From CAZCWX01 sp964502465 (GTDB taxonomy: Bacteria; Desulfobacterota; Binatia; Bin18): a stretch of 17,974 bases of DNA. The position numbers and the translations under genes are program-made. Every line of letters begins with the position of its first letter. The first letter of the stretch is position 1. Shown here piece by piece: positions 1 to 7,446 of this stretch. The stretch spans positions 1 to 17,974 of the forward strand of contig CAZCWX010000105.1 in NCBI GenBank assembly GCA_964502465.1, written 5' to 3'. Under the pieces are notes generated by a model. The model saw nothing but the letters and a program-made list of their open reading frames with translations. It searched no databases and was not told the DNA's origin.

Positions 1-145
1 GTCGCTTCGCTCAGCATGACAGTACCGAGCGAATCAGCCAGTGAGGTGTACCAAAGTTGTGTGATCTGATTTAGCAGCGAAAGGCTCTTGGTTCATGTAA
101 CTGCAGCCCGCTTGCGCTTATCCTCATGACTGATTGAGCCCTCTC
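1..145. other. intergenic stretch with dispersed-repeat-like edge
   Basis: No gene is supported here. The first 25 or so bases (around CTTCGCTCAGCATGACAG) resemble a short repeat often seen scattered between genes in environmental genomes; that resemblance is from memory and is not tested. The rest is plain intergenic sequence downstream of the last permease of the efflux operon. Confidence 0.3.
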
Positions 146-165
146 TCAACCGAGTTTCGGTTGAG
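145..165 (-). terminator. perfect hairpin over the stop codon of the last efflux gene
   Basis: CTCAACCGA pairs perfectly with TCGGTTGAG across a GTT loop (9 bp stem). On the minus strand it covers the last codons and the stop of the terminal permease gene, so it sits at the expected 3' end of the operon. No U-tract follows it on the minus strand (the next bases are AGAGGG), so it may be a 3' mRNA-stabilising hairpin rather than a classical intrinsic terminator. Confidence 0.35.
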
Positions 166-1273
166 TCACACGTATCGCCGCGTACAAGAACACCACGAAG
201 AACAGCGCGAGAAACAGTAGGTCGCCGCTTACCTCAAGAAACCCTGCCCCCTTCAGCGTGATGGCGCGTAAAGCATGGGCAAAATAGCGGGCAGGCAGGC
301 AATGTGAGAGGAAACTGATCAGCGGTGGATAGTTGTCTGTCGGGAGCAAAATGCCGGTGATAATGACAGAGGGGAACATCACGAAAAAGCCGAGAAAGAT
401 CGCTTGCTGCACATTTTGGGCCCAGGCTGAAAAGAAAATACCGAATGCCATCGTCGCCAGCATAAACACCAAAGCGACAAACAGCAGCAGCAGCAGACTC
501 CCTTTTATGGCGATCCCGTAAAAGCCGTAATTGCCTATCAGCATGATACTGAGGGCCACGAACCCTATCCCCACATAGGGAATAATCTTCCCCATCATAA
601 TCTCAGCTAAAGAGAGTGGCGTTGCCAGTAATTGTTCAAACGTGCCACGTTCTCGTTCGGCCACTAATGAGACCGCGGCGATCATCAGACAGATTTGCGT
701 CAGCATGTTCGCTGGCATGGCCGAGAGCAAGCCAAAACGGTCCTGTAAACCAGGGTTGTACCAGTAGCGTTTTTCGATTGACACTTGCGGTGTGGTCATC
801 CGTTGTTCGCTCCGGTCGCGTGTGGGCAGTTGGTTTAAGGAGAAAGCAGTCGCCGCCTGGCCGACATAGTTCGCCAGCCGTAGAGCGCTGGGGGTCTTTG
901 CCCCATTGAGCAGGATCTGAATTGCGGCTTCTTGGCCGCGTGTGAGTTGTTCGTCAAAGTTCCACGGAATGATCACGCCTACGAGACCATCCTGGCGCCG
1001 GAGAAAATCGACAACCTCATCCTGACTGAAAACATACTGCGGATCTTGTAACGCAGTCAGCGAGGATAGGTCGGTAATGAAGGTGCGCGAAAGCGTGGTC
1101 TGGGACTGGTCGTACACCACCCACGCTGCATTGTTGACTTCGTTGGTAATGGCAAGGCCAAAAAGCACGAGGTAGAGAATGGGTTGTACCAGAATAGCGG
1201 CGACGAGCGCCTGGTTGTGACGCATCGTGCGTGCCTCTTTGCGTGTGACGGCGACGATGTTTCGTAAGCGCAT
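146..1273 (-). CDS. ABC-2 type transporter permease (YbhR-like), last gene of efflux operon
   Basis: This 375-residue inner-membrane permease is predicted to form, with the neighbouring permease, the channel of an ABC exporter. One membrane segment lies near residues 23-43. It is followed by a large extracytoplasmic region to about 180, then about five more segments (roughly 183-204, 228-248, 258-280, 288-310 and 350-368). This is the ABC2_membrane_3 layout of YbhR/YbhS/YhhJ. The cytoplasmic motif ERERGTFEQLL (about 206-216) and the LPARYFAHALRAITLKG stretch near the C-terminus are family hallmarks. It starts at ATG with only a weak purine-rich site (AGAGAA) upstream. A 105-base gap separates it from the upstream permease, the longest gap in the operon. 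In E. coli the matching position is ybhR. The substrate cannot be told from sequence; E. coli YbhFSR has been linked to drug and cation export. Confidence 0.9.
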   Translation of the reverse strand: MRLRNIVAVTRKEARTMRHNQALVAAILVQPILYLVLFGLAITNEVNNAAWVVYDQSQTTLSRTFITDLSSLTALQDPQYVFSQDEVVDFLRRQDGLVGVIIPWNFDEQLTRGQEAAIQILLNGAKTPSALRLANYVGQAATAFSLNQLPTRDRSEQRMTTPQVSIEKRYWYNPGLQDRFGLLSAMPANMLTQICLMIAAVSLVAERERGTFEQLLATPLSLAEIMMGKIIPYVGIGFVALSIMLIGNYGFYGIAIKGSLLLLLFVALVFMLATMAFGIFFSAWAQNVQQAIFLGFFVMFPSVIITGILLPTDNYPPLISFLSHCLPARYFAHALRAITLKGAGFLEVSGDLLFLALFFVVFLYAAIRVTQPKLG

Positions 1274-1378
1274 GGTTTTTTCTCTAAGCGTTCAGCCTTC
1301 GCTGTCAGCGTTCTCCTGTCAGAGGGGTCATTGCCTCCTGCTTTCCGGTCATGCTGGCTGAGAGCCGATTCCTTACTG
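1274..1378. repeat. gap between the two permeases with a GCNNTCAGC-type repeat
   Basis: This gap interrupts an otherwise tight operon. Positions 1287-1313 contain AGCGTTCAGC and, after a short spacer, GCTGTCAGCGTT, so AGCGTT occurs twice. It resembles the degenerate GCT-rich repeats at 17011-17025 and 17051-17135. No gene, clear promoter or terminator is visible. Confidence 0.35.
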
Positions 1379-2527
1379 TTATCCCTGCTTCTTTATTGTC
1401 CGCGAGGCGCCCACAATAAAGAGGAGGAGGAAGACACAAAGAATAACTACCTCTGGCCACAACTCGTCGAGCCCTTGGCCTTTGAGATAGATACCGCGAG
1501 TGATGCGAATGTAATGGGTGAGCGGAATGATCTCGCCGATGATGCGAAAAGGCAGCGCCATCAAGGAAAGCGGGAAAAGGAAATCGGAGAGCATCATCTG
1601 CGGCACCATAGTGAGGACACTGCGCTCCAACGCATCGACCGAAGAATGGGCCAGACTCGAAATCAACAGCCCCATCGACAAACCAATCAGCAAGAAAACG
1701 GGTGTAATTGCCAGCAGCAACACGATGCTTCCCGCAGGAACCACGTCAAACACGAACCAGCCCAGCACGATGCTTAACCCGATTGCGCTCAGCGCGACGA
1801 CACCGAAAGGTAAAATCTTTCCCAGCACGACCTCTGTCGGTGTGACTGGAGTCACTAGCAGTTGTTCGAGCGTACCCGTATCTCGCTCTCGCACTAAAGC
1901 GAGGGCAGTGATGAGCACGGTTAAAAACATCGCAATCATGCCGAGCAGACTGGGGATCGTGTAGGCGGTTCCAGACAGGGTCGGGTTGAAGAGCACCCGT
2001 CTCCTGGTTGTGATGACTCCCGCGGCCTCTGGCCGGAGATGCCGTGCGGTGAGTGGCGTTCGCTCGAGACGCATATGGGAATAAAACGCTCTGGCAATAG
2101 CAGTCAGAAATCCTTCGGTGCTGGTCGCAAGCGTGGTGTCCGAGGAATCGAGCAGCAATCCGAGCCGCACTTCCTTCCGATTGGTAATGAGCTCGCTGAG
2201 GTCGGCAGGAATCAAGAGGGCAGCGCGACAGTGCTCGCGGCCAAACAGCGAACTGACGGCATCGAGGTTTTGCAGCGGTACCAGGGTGAAGTACCCGGTG
2301 GCGGTAATATCGCTCAACAGTTGTCGGCTTTCACGGGTATGAGCACGATCGAGAACGCACAGGGGAAGATGGTCAAAATCTGTGGTGATGGCATAGGCCA
2401 GAAGCGTAATCTGAAAAAGAGGGATAAGAATCAGAATAGTCAGAGTAAAACGGTCGCGCCGCAGTTCGACGAACTCGCGCCACAACAGGGTGCGTAGCCG
2501 GCTGAGCTTGGTGGAGAGCCGATTCAC
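1379..2527 (-). CDS. ABC-2 type transporter permease (YbhS-like)
   Basis: This 382-residue inner-membrane permease pairs with the 146-1273 product. It has a first membrane helix near residues 29-48, a periplasmic domain to about 185, then helices near 188-212, 228-250, 262-288, 305-325 and 358-375. The cytoplasmic signature RERDTGTLEQLL (213-224) and the C-terminal pattern IIPLTHYIRITRGIYLKG mark it as an ABC2_membrane_3/YbhS-type permease. It starts with GTG, and the GTGA overlap with the stop of the upstream ATPase gene implies translational coupling. The two permeases share architecture but differ in much of their sequence, suggesting a heterodimeric channel. Confidence 0.9.
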   Translation of the reverse strand: MNRLSTKLSRLRTLLWREFVELRRDRFTLTILILIPLFQITLLAYAITTDFDHLPLCVLDRAHTRESRQLLSDITATGYFTLVPLQNLDAVSSLFGREHCRAALLIPADLSELITNRKEVRLGLLLDSSDTTLATSTEGFLTAIARAFYSHMRLERTPLTARHLRPEAAGVITTRRRVLFNPTLSGTAYTIPSLLGMIAMFLTVLITALALVRERDTGTLEQLLVTPVTPTEVVLGKILPFGVVALSAIGLSIVLGWFVFDVVPAGSIVLLLAITPVFLLIGLSMGLLISSLAHSSVDALERSVLTMVPQMMLSDFLFPLSLMALPFRIIGEIIPLTHYIRITRGIYLKGQGLDELWPEVVILCVFLLLFIVGASRTIKKQG

Positions 2528-3531
2528 GCCTCGGTCTCCTTGGCGACCTGACGTTGCTGAATCATGCCGGCAAATACCTCTTCGATCGAAGGGAGGGCGG
2601 CAGTGAACTCGAGGGTAGGGTTGAGGGTATGCAGTTGATGACGCAAGCGGTCCACCGTGAGCTTGCTGCCATCGGTGAGAAGCACCCGCACTTCACCGTC
2701 GTTGGCAGATTCCGCAATGAATCCCGCCGTATGAAGGACTGCTGCGGCCTGCTGCAACACCGTTGGGTCCGTATGCAGCAGGCGCACTCGGTACCCGCCT
2801 GCAAAGGTCATTTTGAGTCCCAGTGGTGTGTCAAGGCCGATCAACTGCCCCTGGTCAATAAACCCGACGCGATGAGCGTACTCCATTTCGTCCAGATAGT
2901 GTGTCGTGACAAACAAGGTCTTCCCTTCATCTGCGAGTTCACGGATGAGCGTCCAAAATACCTGTCGGTTGATCAGGTCCACTCCAGCCGTCGGTTCGTC
3001 AAGAAAAATAATTTCTGGATCATGGAGGAGCGAACAGGCGAGGGCGATGCGCTGTTTGATCCCACCAGGCAGTGCACGGATCAGGGTGTTTTCCTGACCA
3101 GTCAGACCAAGACGCGGAAAGATCTCAGCCACGCGTGCCTCAATGCGCCCGCGCGACAAACTATACAATCCACCAAAGAAGTAGGCGTTTTCCTTTGCCG
3201 TCAGGTTGGCATAGAGCGAGACCTTTTGGGACATGTAGCCAATATGCGAGCGAATGCTTTCGGCTTGCCGGCGAATGTCCAGTCCCGCGACTCGCGCGCT
3301 TCCTGCCGTTGGCGCCAAGAGTCCACACAGCATCCGGATAGTGGTTGATTTACCCGAGCCGTTTGCCCCAAGAAAACCGAACACCTCGCCCCGTTCGACC
3401 TGAAAGCTGATGTGATCGACCGCGGTAAACGTGCCGAAACGGCGCGTCAGGTTGTCAGCTTGAATGAGGGCGGTGTCGTTCGACAGCGGAGGAACATGGG
3501 ATTCGTGCGGCGATCCGGCGAGGCTGCTCAT
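2524..3531 (-). CDS. ABC transporter ATPase, catalytic half (YbhF C-terminal-like)
   Basis: This 335-residue cytoplasmic ATPase powers the exporter. Visible motifs are Walker A GANGSGKS (55-62), Q-loop Gln102, signature LPGGIKQ (154-160) in place of the usual LSGGQ, Walker B IIFLDE (174-179) and the H-loop THYLDE with His211. All residues needed for ATP hydrolysis are present. The C-terminal region from about 240 carries the IEEVF motif typical of drug-export ATPases. It overlaps the upstream ATPase by ATGA and the downstream permease by GTGA. It corresponds to the second half of E. coli YbhF, whose signature also departs from LSGGQ (recalled from memory). The first 20 residues are a non-conserved tail, so a slightly later start is possible. 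Confidence 0.92.
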   Translation of the reverse strand: MSSLAGSPHESHVPPLSNDTALIQADNLTRRFGTFTAVDHISFQVERGEVFGFLGANGSGKSTTIRMLCGLLAPTAGSARVAGLDIRRQAESIRSHIGYMSQKVSLYANLTAKENAYFFGGLYSLSRGRIEARVAEIFPRLGLTGQENTLIRALPGGIKQRIALACSLLHDPEIIFLDEPTAGVDLINRQVFWTLIRELADEGKTLFVTTHYLDEMEYAHRVGFIDQGQLIGLDTPLGLKMTFAGGYRVRLLHTDPTVLQQAAAVLHTAGFIAESANDGEVRVLLTDGSKLTVDRLRHQLHTLNPTLEFTAALPSIEEVFAGMIQQRQVAKETEA

Positions 3532-4445
3532 GGGTGCTCGGCCTGTTCTGTCAGTTCGGTGAAGACCATTTCGAGGGTGGGGGAGACTGGTTCGAGGCTG
3601 ATTCCTGCCACCTGGGCCGCGGATAATGCGGCTTGCACAGCCTGACGAGGAAGCGCTGTTTCTATGGTGACCGTCTCCCCAACGGTCCGCAGCCGTCGCC
3701 TCCAGGAGGCGTGGTGCAGTTGGGCAAGAATCTCTGGGGTGAGGTCTCCGAGCAGGCGATACACGTTCCAGGGAAAGTGCATTTTGACCTCAGCAGGGGT
3801 TCCCTGTACGCGTATGCGCCCTTTATACAGATAGGCGAGGGCATCACAGCGCTCAGCTTCATCGAGATACCCCGTGGACATGACAACGGTGACATTGCGC
3901 AACTGCCGCAGGATGGTCCACACTTCACCCCGTGCGATGACATCGACACCATTGTTCGGTTCGTCCAAAATCAACACCTGTGGTTCGTGCAGGAGGGCGC
4001 AGATCAGCGCGAGTTTTTGCTTCATCCCGCCAGAGAGAGCAGCGGCAAGAAAATTACGAAACTTGTCGAGTTGCGCGAGTGCCAGTAGCTCAGCGGCTCG
4101 CCGGCGAAATGTGGTGCGAGGCATGCCGTGGACATCGGCAAAAAACTCGAGGTTATGTTGCACGCTGAGATCAGGGTAGAGACTAAATGCCTGTGGGACG
4201 TAGCCAAGGTGTTGCTTGATCTGCTGGGCTTGCGAAGCGATGGGGTACCCGAGGACTGTCGCTGTGGTTGCGGTAAAATCAAGCAGCCCGACGAGAATGC
4301 GCAGGAGCGTGGTTTTCCCAGCGCCGTCCGGTCCGACCACGCCAAAGATGCACGGTCGATCAATCGTCAGGTGAATACCATCGAGTGCGAGAGTCGGACC
4401 GAAGTGCTTGCGCAAGTTAGCAAGGGCAATGATCGGCATGGCCAT
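3528..4445 (-). CDS. ABC transporter ATPase, degenerate-site half (YbhF N-terminal-like)
   Basis: This 305-residue ATPase is the partner of the 2524-3531 product. Motifs are Walker A GPDGAGKT (38-45), Q-loop Gln85, signature LSGGMKQ (137-143) and Walker B VLILDE (157-162). The H-loop His is replaced by Gly192 in STGYLDEAE. The N-terminal half of E. coli YbhF likewise lacks this His (STSYLDEAE) and shares the GPDGAGKTT Walker A, as recalled from memory. That supports orthology and an asymmetric ATPase pair with one weak site. The start is ambiguous: AGAGGA abuts the ATG at 4445 with no spacer, but lies six bases from a second in-frame ATG at 4439, which is probably the true start. A 27-base gap follows hlyD. 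Confidence 0.92.
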   Translation of the reverse strand: MAMPIIALANLRKHFGPTLALDGIHLTIDRPCIFGVVGPDGAGKTTLLRILVGLLDFTATTATVLGYPIASQAQQIKQHLGYVPQAFSLYPDLSVQHNLEFFADVHGMPRTTFRRRAAELLALAQLDKFRNFLAAALSGGMKQKLALICALLHEPQVLILDEPNNGVDVIARGEVWTILRQLRNVTVVMSTGYLDEAERCDALAYLYKGRIRVQGTPAEVKMHFPWNVYRLLGDLTPEILAQLHHASWRRRLRTVGETVTIETALPRQAVQAALSAAQVAGISLEPVSPTLEMVFTELTEQAEHP

Positions 4446-4472
4446 TCCTCTGGCGAGCGCGGGGTAAGAGCC

Positions 4473-5510
4473 TCACTTTTGGGGTTTCTCAGCTATGCGG
4501 ACAGGTGCCCCGTGCAGGTACACTGTCCCCTCCATGCCAGGCTTGAGCCGTTCGACCTGCTCAAGAATACGTACTTTGGTGGCGAAGACCTGGGTGATCC
4601 GATCGCTTTTGACCTCGATATTCTTCGGAGTGAACTGGGCAATATCCTCGATAAAACTGATCTCTCCAGGGATAAACTCTCCAGGCAGCGCATCTGGTTC
4701 AATCACCACCTTGTCTCCTACCTGGACTTTTCCTAAATCAGGGACTGGCACGTACACCCGGACATACTTATCGAGGGGATCGAGCAGTGTGGCGATCCCA
4801 GTGCCTGGGCTGACGTATTCGCCAGCGCGAATGAGGCGGGTCTGAACCGTGCAGTCGCACGGCGAGCGGATGGTGTATTTGTCAAGCACGATGTGCATTT
4901 GATGTAACCGCTCGGTTTCCATGGCCAGTTGGCGTTGCAACACCTCGATCGCATCTTCTGCCAACTGAATCTGTCGCAGGTTCGCTTCGGCAGTGGCGAC
5001 GGCCTCACGCTCACGAGCGAACGCGGCTTGGGCGACGTCGAGCTGGTTCTGGGCTTGGTCGAACCGCTGTTGGCTGAGCTGTTCAGCCTGCAGCAACTCC
5101 TTGCGGCGGGCAAACTCCTTTTCAGCAAAATCGAGGTCAGAACTGGCTTTGGCCAGATTGGTTTTGGCTGCACGGAGTTGCGTGGGATAGGTATCACGCG
5201 CAAGGGCGAGTTGGTTTTCTGCCTGTTGAATTTTTGCTTGCAAGATCTCGAGGTGCAATTGCTGTTGCGCCACCTGCGAGCGATAGTCTCGGGCATCAAT
5301 TTCTGCCAGGACCTCGTTGGGGTTCACTTGACTGCCATCGGTGAACGCCACGGTGTCAACCCGTCCGGTAATTTCACTTTTAATGACTTTTTCTTCTCCT
5401 TCGACAAAGCCAGTGAACGTGAGCCGGTCAGGGCGCTGCTGCTGACTGTAGTAGAACCATCCAGCGCCGATGAGGAGCAGAAGCAACAGCACCGGCAGGC
5501 GTTTTTTCAT
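4473..5510 (-). CDS. HlyD-family membrane fusion protein (YbhG-like)
   Basis: This 345-residue periplasmic adaptor is anchored by one N-terminal helix (residues about 4-20, Leu-rich after Lys-Lys-Arg) and links the ABC exporter to an outer-membrane channel. In order it has a lipoyl/barrel-sandwich half (about 42-72, with GRVDTVAFTDGSQV), a long alpha-helical coiled-coil hairpin (about 73-210, rich in Gln, Ala, Glu and Leu), the second lipoyl half (KYTIRSPCDC to GEYV, about 211-233), and beta-barrel/MP domains with the LKPGMEGTVYL motif near 323-331. The length fits YbhG/EmrA-like proteins. It starts at ATG with a good GAGGGAG site and overlaps the tetR stop by ATGA. No TolC-type gene lies in the window. 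Confidence 0.92.
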   Translation of the reverse strand: MKKRLPVLLLLLLIGAGWFYYSQQQRPDRLTFTGFVEGEEKVIKSEITGRVDTVAFTDGSQVNPNEVLAEIDARDYRSQVAQQQLHLEILQAKIQQAENQLALARDTYPTQLRAAKTNLAKASSDLDFAEKEFARRKELLQAEQLSQQRFDQAQNQLDVAQAAFAREREAVATAEANLRQIQLAEDAIEVLQRQLAMETERLHQMHIVLDKYTIRSPCDCTVQTRLIRAGEYVSPGTGIATLLDPLDKYVRVYVPVPDLGKVQVGDKVVIEPDALPGEFIPGEISFIEDIAQFTPKNIEVKSDRITQVFATKVRILEQVERLKPGMEGTVYLHGAPVRIAEKPQK

Positions 5511-6181
5511 GACTCCCTCGGATCCGCTGGCGCTAACCCATGGAGAAAAATGTCTGTCAGTGAGTCAATCACTTTTCGTTCGGAGAGGGGGGTGTATTTT
5601 TTCCCCCCCAGGTGTTCCTGGGATAGTGCCATCATCAAAAACATGCCGACAAAAGCGCGCGACACGAGCACCGGGTCAATGGGCCGGCACTGTCCGGTAC
5701 GAATCGCGCGGGTGAAGATCTCGGCGAGACGCCGGTTGAGTGCCAACACGACGCGGCGAAAATATAACTCGCCCCATTCGGGATGGCGAAGAGTTTCAGC
5801 GGCCATCATGCTGAAAAAGGCCAGGTACGCAGGTGTACAGAAGCGACGGTACGCAGTCTGAGCGAGTTCGTGCAGCAGGTGCGAGAGGTCGATACCAGTG
5901 TCTGGTGCGGTGTGCCCCGCTTTGTGAATCTCGTCAGGGTGCGGCACAACGCGCTGCGCCGCGGCCACAAACAACTCCTCTTTGTTTTTGAAGTAGAGGT
6001 AGATTGTGCCTTTGCTGATCCCGGCTTCTTTTGCGACCTCTTCGAGGCTGGTTTGATGTAACCCCCGTTGGGCAAACACGCGCAGTGCAGCATCGAGGAT
6101 TTCCTCTGGCCGGCGCTCTGGGCGACGCTGCCATCGTGGGGTGGGGGAAGAGGGGAATGCGGCGTGGCGTGGCGATTTCAT
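5507..6181 (-). CDS. TetR-family repressor, first gene of the efflux operon (CecR/YbiH-like)
   Basis: This 224-residue transcriptional regulator has an N-terminal TetR DNA-binding domain: helix 1 at IAAALRVF-like residues 28-38 (EILDAALRVFAQRG), then the helix-turn-helix TSLEEVAKEAGISKGTIYLY (44-63) followed by FKNKEEL. The rest is a helical ligand-binding domain with no recognisable ligand. It is the first gene of the operon it probably controls, as ybiH/cecR is in E. coli. Repression would be self-regulating through the palindrome at 6186-6207. No good Shine-Dalgarno site precedes the ATG. The operator sequence occupies that position, so translation initiation may be weak. A basic, Pro/Arg-rich tail (1-25) precedes the domain. 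Confidence 0.93.
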   Translation of the reverse strand: MKSPRHAAFPSSPTPRWQRRPERRPEEILDAALRVFAQRGLHQTSLEEVAKEAGISKGTIYLYFKNKEELFVAAAQRVVPHPDEIHKAGHTAPDTGIDLSHLLHELAQTAYRRFCTPAYLAFFSMMAAETLRHPEWGELYFRRVVLALNRRLAEIFTRAIRTGQCRPIDPVLVSRAFVGMFLMMALSQEHLGGKKYTPLSERKVIDSLTDIFLHGLAPADPRES

Positions 6182-6185
6182 AATA

Positions 6186-6207
6186 AATAACTGACCCGTC
6201 AGTTATT
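6186..6207. promoter_or_regulatory. TetR operator, perfect 22-base palindrome
   Basis: AATAACTGAC, a CC spacer, then GTCAGTTATT form a flawless inverted repeat with 10-base arms. It ends four bases before the tetR start codon and overlaps the predicted -10 element, the layout expected of an autoregulatory TetR-family operator. Binding by this particular protein is inferred from position and symmetry. Confidence 0.8.
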
Positions 6208-6233
6208 AAGGAAAATTGGCATTGTTCTGTCAA
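6203..6233 (-). promoter_or_regulatory. predicted sigma70-type promoter of the efflux operon
   Basis: On the minus strand a perfect -35 box TTGACA lies at 6233-6228. AT-rich -10 candidates follow at spacings of 17 (CTTAAT), 18 (TTAATA) or 19 (TAATAA) bases. The -10 region falls inside the palindrome at 6186-6207, so a bound repressor would block RNA polymerase. The weak -10 match leaves the exact start uncertain. Confidence 0.55.
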
Positions 6234-6427
6234 GCGGGGCATTTGCGGTAGGCGGCGCGGCGCGAGGGAACCTCTGCCTGAAGTATGGGAGAAGCCCACC
6301 CCTGAGAAGTAGGAAAATACCTCCTTCCAGCGCATTGTCTGTTGCTCTGAACAATATAAAAACCTGGTCAGCTCCAGTGGTACTGGCATGAGTGAGATGC
6401 CCATAGGGGAAGAAAGGAGGGAGACGC

Positions 6428-7360
6428 ATGAAGGGCTGGGTGCTCGGGAGGAGAATGCTCTTCTGCCTGCTATTCGCTACGACACCTGCACAGGCTGTGA
6501 TTCAGGCAACCCTGGAGAATCCGGGGACTGAAGCTTCGGGAGTCGATCTCGTTTCCGGGTTTGCCTTTACGCCGGACGCAAAACCAGTCACTGTCCGACC
6601 ACGCATTGACAGCATGACTCAGGATATTGTGATCCCTTGTTGCACCCCTCGCCAGGATGTGGTCGATGCAATTGGCAGTGGAACCCCATTGAACAGTGGT
6701 TTTGGTGCGCTCATTAACTACGGCAATCTTTCTCCCGGGCTGCATGTCATTGGCATCGAAGTCAGCGCACCGGATGAAAGCCCAGTGACTATTGACCGAG
6801 AGGTGTTCATTGCGAAACCCGGTGGAAGGGGTGGGGAAAATCCTGCGTTATTCAGTTTCCTCAACGATCTCGATCCCACTAATGCGAGACTGGTCCTTGA
6901 TGGCGATGAAATCATTGTCACGCCGGTTACGGTCACCGATAGTGGTGGCGGCGGTACCAGGCAAGCGACCCTGCGGCTCCTGTGGGCACGGAGCAGTCAG
7001 CGGTTTGGTATTCTCTCCGCAGCCGCAGATACCAGTTTTGCTGCAGTGCAGGCGATTTTTGCAAGCAAGGGGTGTACGCAGGTCGCTTGCCATGGCGCCT
7101 CTCCCCAAGTCGGTTTGAGTTTGACCCCAGGAAATGCCTTCAACAGTCTTGTGCCGATCCGGAGCATGGAAGATCCTACCCGCTTCCGTGTCAATCCAGG
7201 GAACGTCGAGGCAAGCTACCTCTATCAGAAAGTCATTCCCGGCGGAAACATTCAGGGCCTGCGCATGCCTTTAGGGTGTTCTGGCAACACCTGCCTCTCG
7301 CAGGACGAGATCGATACGATTGCGAACTGGATCAGCGCCGGAGCTGCGCCACCACAATGA
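6428..7360 (+). CDS. exported protein with CX4CH cytochrome-c-like domain
   Basis: This 310-residue protein has a signal peptide (1-23, ending AQA). Residues about 27-130 form an Ig-like domain of a type seen in large secreted proteins of environmental bacteria (SGFAF, the GFGALINYGNLSPGLH stretch, Cys71-Cys72). The C-terminal domain (about 200-310) resembles planctomycete/deltaproteobacterial cytochrome-c-like modules: IFASKGC then CH, NPGNVEASYLYQK, RMPLG and a closing IANWISAGA. The haem motif is C216-TQVA-C221-H222, four residues between the cysteines instead of two. Met280 in RMP could be the distal ligand. Cys284 and Cys289 may form a disulfide. A strong AAGGAGGG site precedes the ATG. 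It is the first of three adjacent exported-protein genes. Whether haem is attached cannot be told from sequence. Confidence 0.8.
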   Translation: MKGWVLGRRMLFCLLFATTPAQAVIQATLENPGTEASGVDLVSGFAFTPDAKPVTVRPRIDSMTQDIVIPCCTPRQDVVDAIGSGTPLNSGFGALINYGNLSPGLHVIGIEVSAPDESPVTIDREVFIAKPGGRGGENPALFSFLNDLDPTNARLVLDGDEIIVTPVTVTDSGGGGTRQATLRLLWARSSQRFGILSAAADTSFAAVQAIFASKGCTQVACHGASPQVGLSLTPGNAFNSLVPIRSMEDPTRFRVNPGNVEASYLYQKVIPGGNIQGLRMPLGCSGNTCLSQDEIDTIANWISAGAAPPQ

Positions 7361-7418
7361 GAATCGTAGAGAATCGTAAAAACATCGAAGCAAACACTTT
7401 ACTTGAGGTTACTTGAGG
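7359..7418 (+). repeat. two short tandem duplications in the intergenic gap
   Basis: GAGAATCGTA is repeated head to tail at 7359-7368 and 7369-7378, the first copy overlapping the stop codon. TTACTTGAGG is repeated at 7399-7408 and 7409-7418. Both are perfect 10-base duplications, probably from slippage. An A-run and the ribosome binding site of the next gene follow. Confidence 0.6.
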
Positions 7419-7446
7419 TCATTCCTAAAAAAAAAGAGAGGAGAAG

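Noticed and set aside
4929..5861. Long 310-codon open frame on the plus strand, antisense to hlyD and tetR
   Set aside because: It lies opposite two strongly supported genes, has no ribosome binding site, and its translation shows no recognisable domain.
6335..6360. Possible promoter TTGTCT...TATAAA before the cytochrome-like gene
   Set aside because: The spacer is only 14 bases, too short for a confident call.
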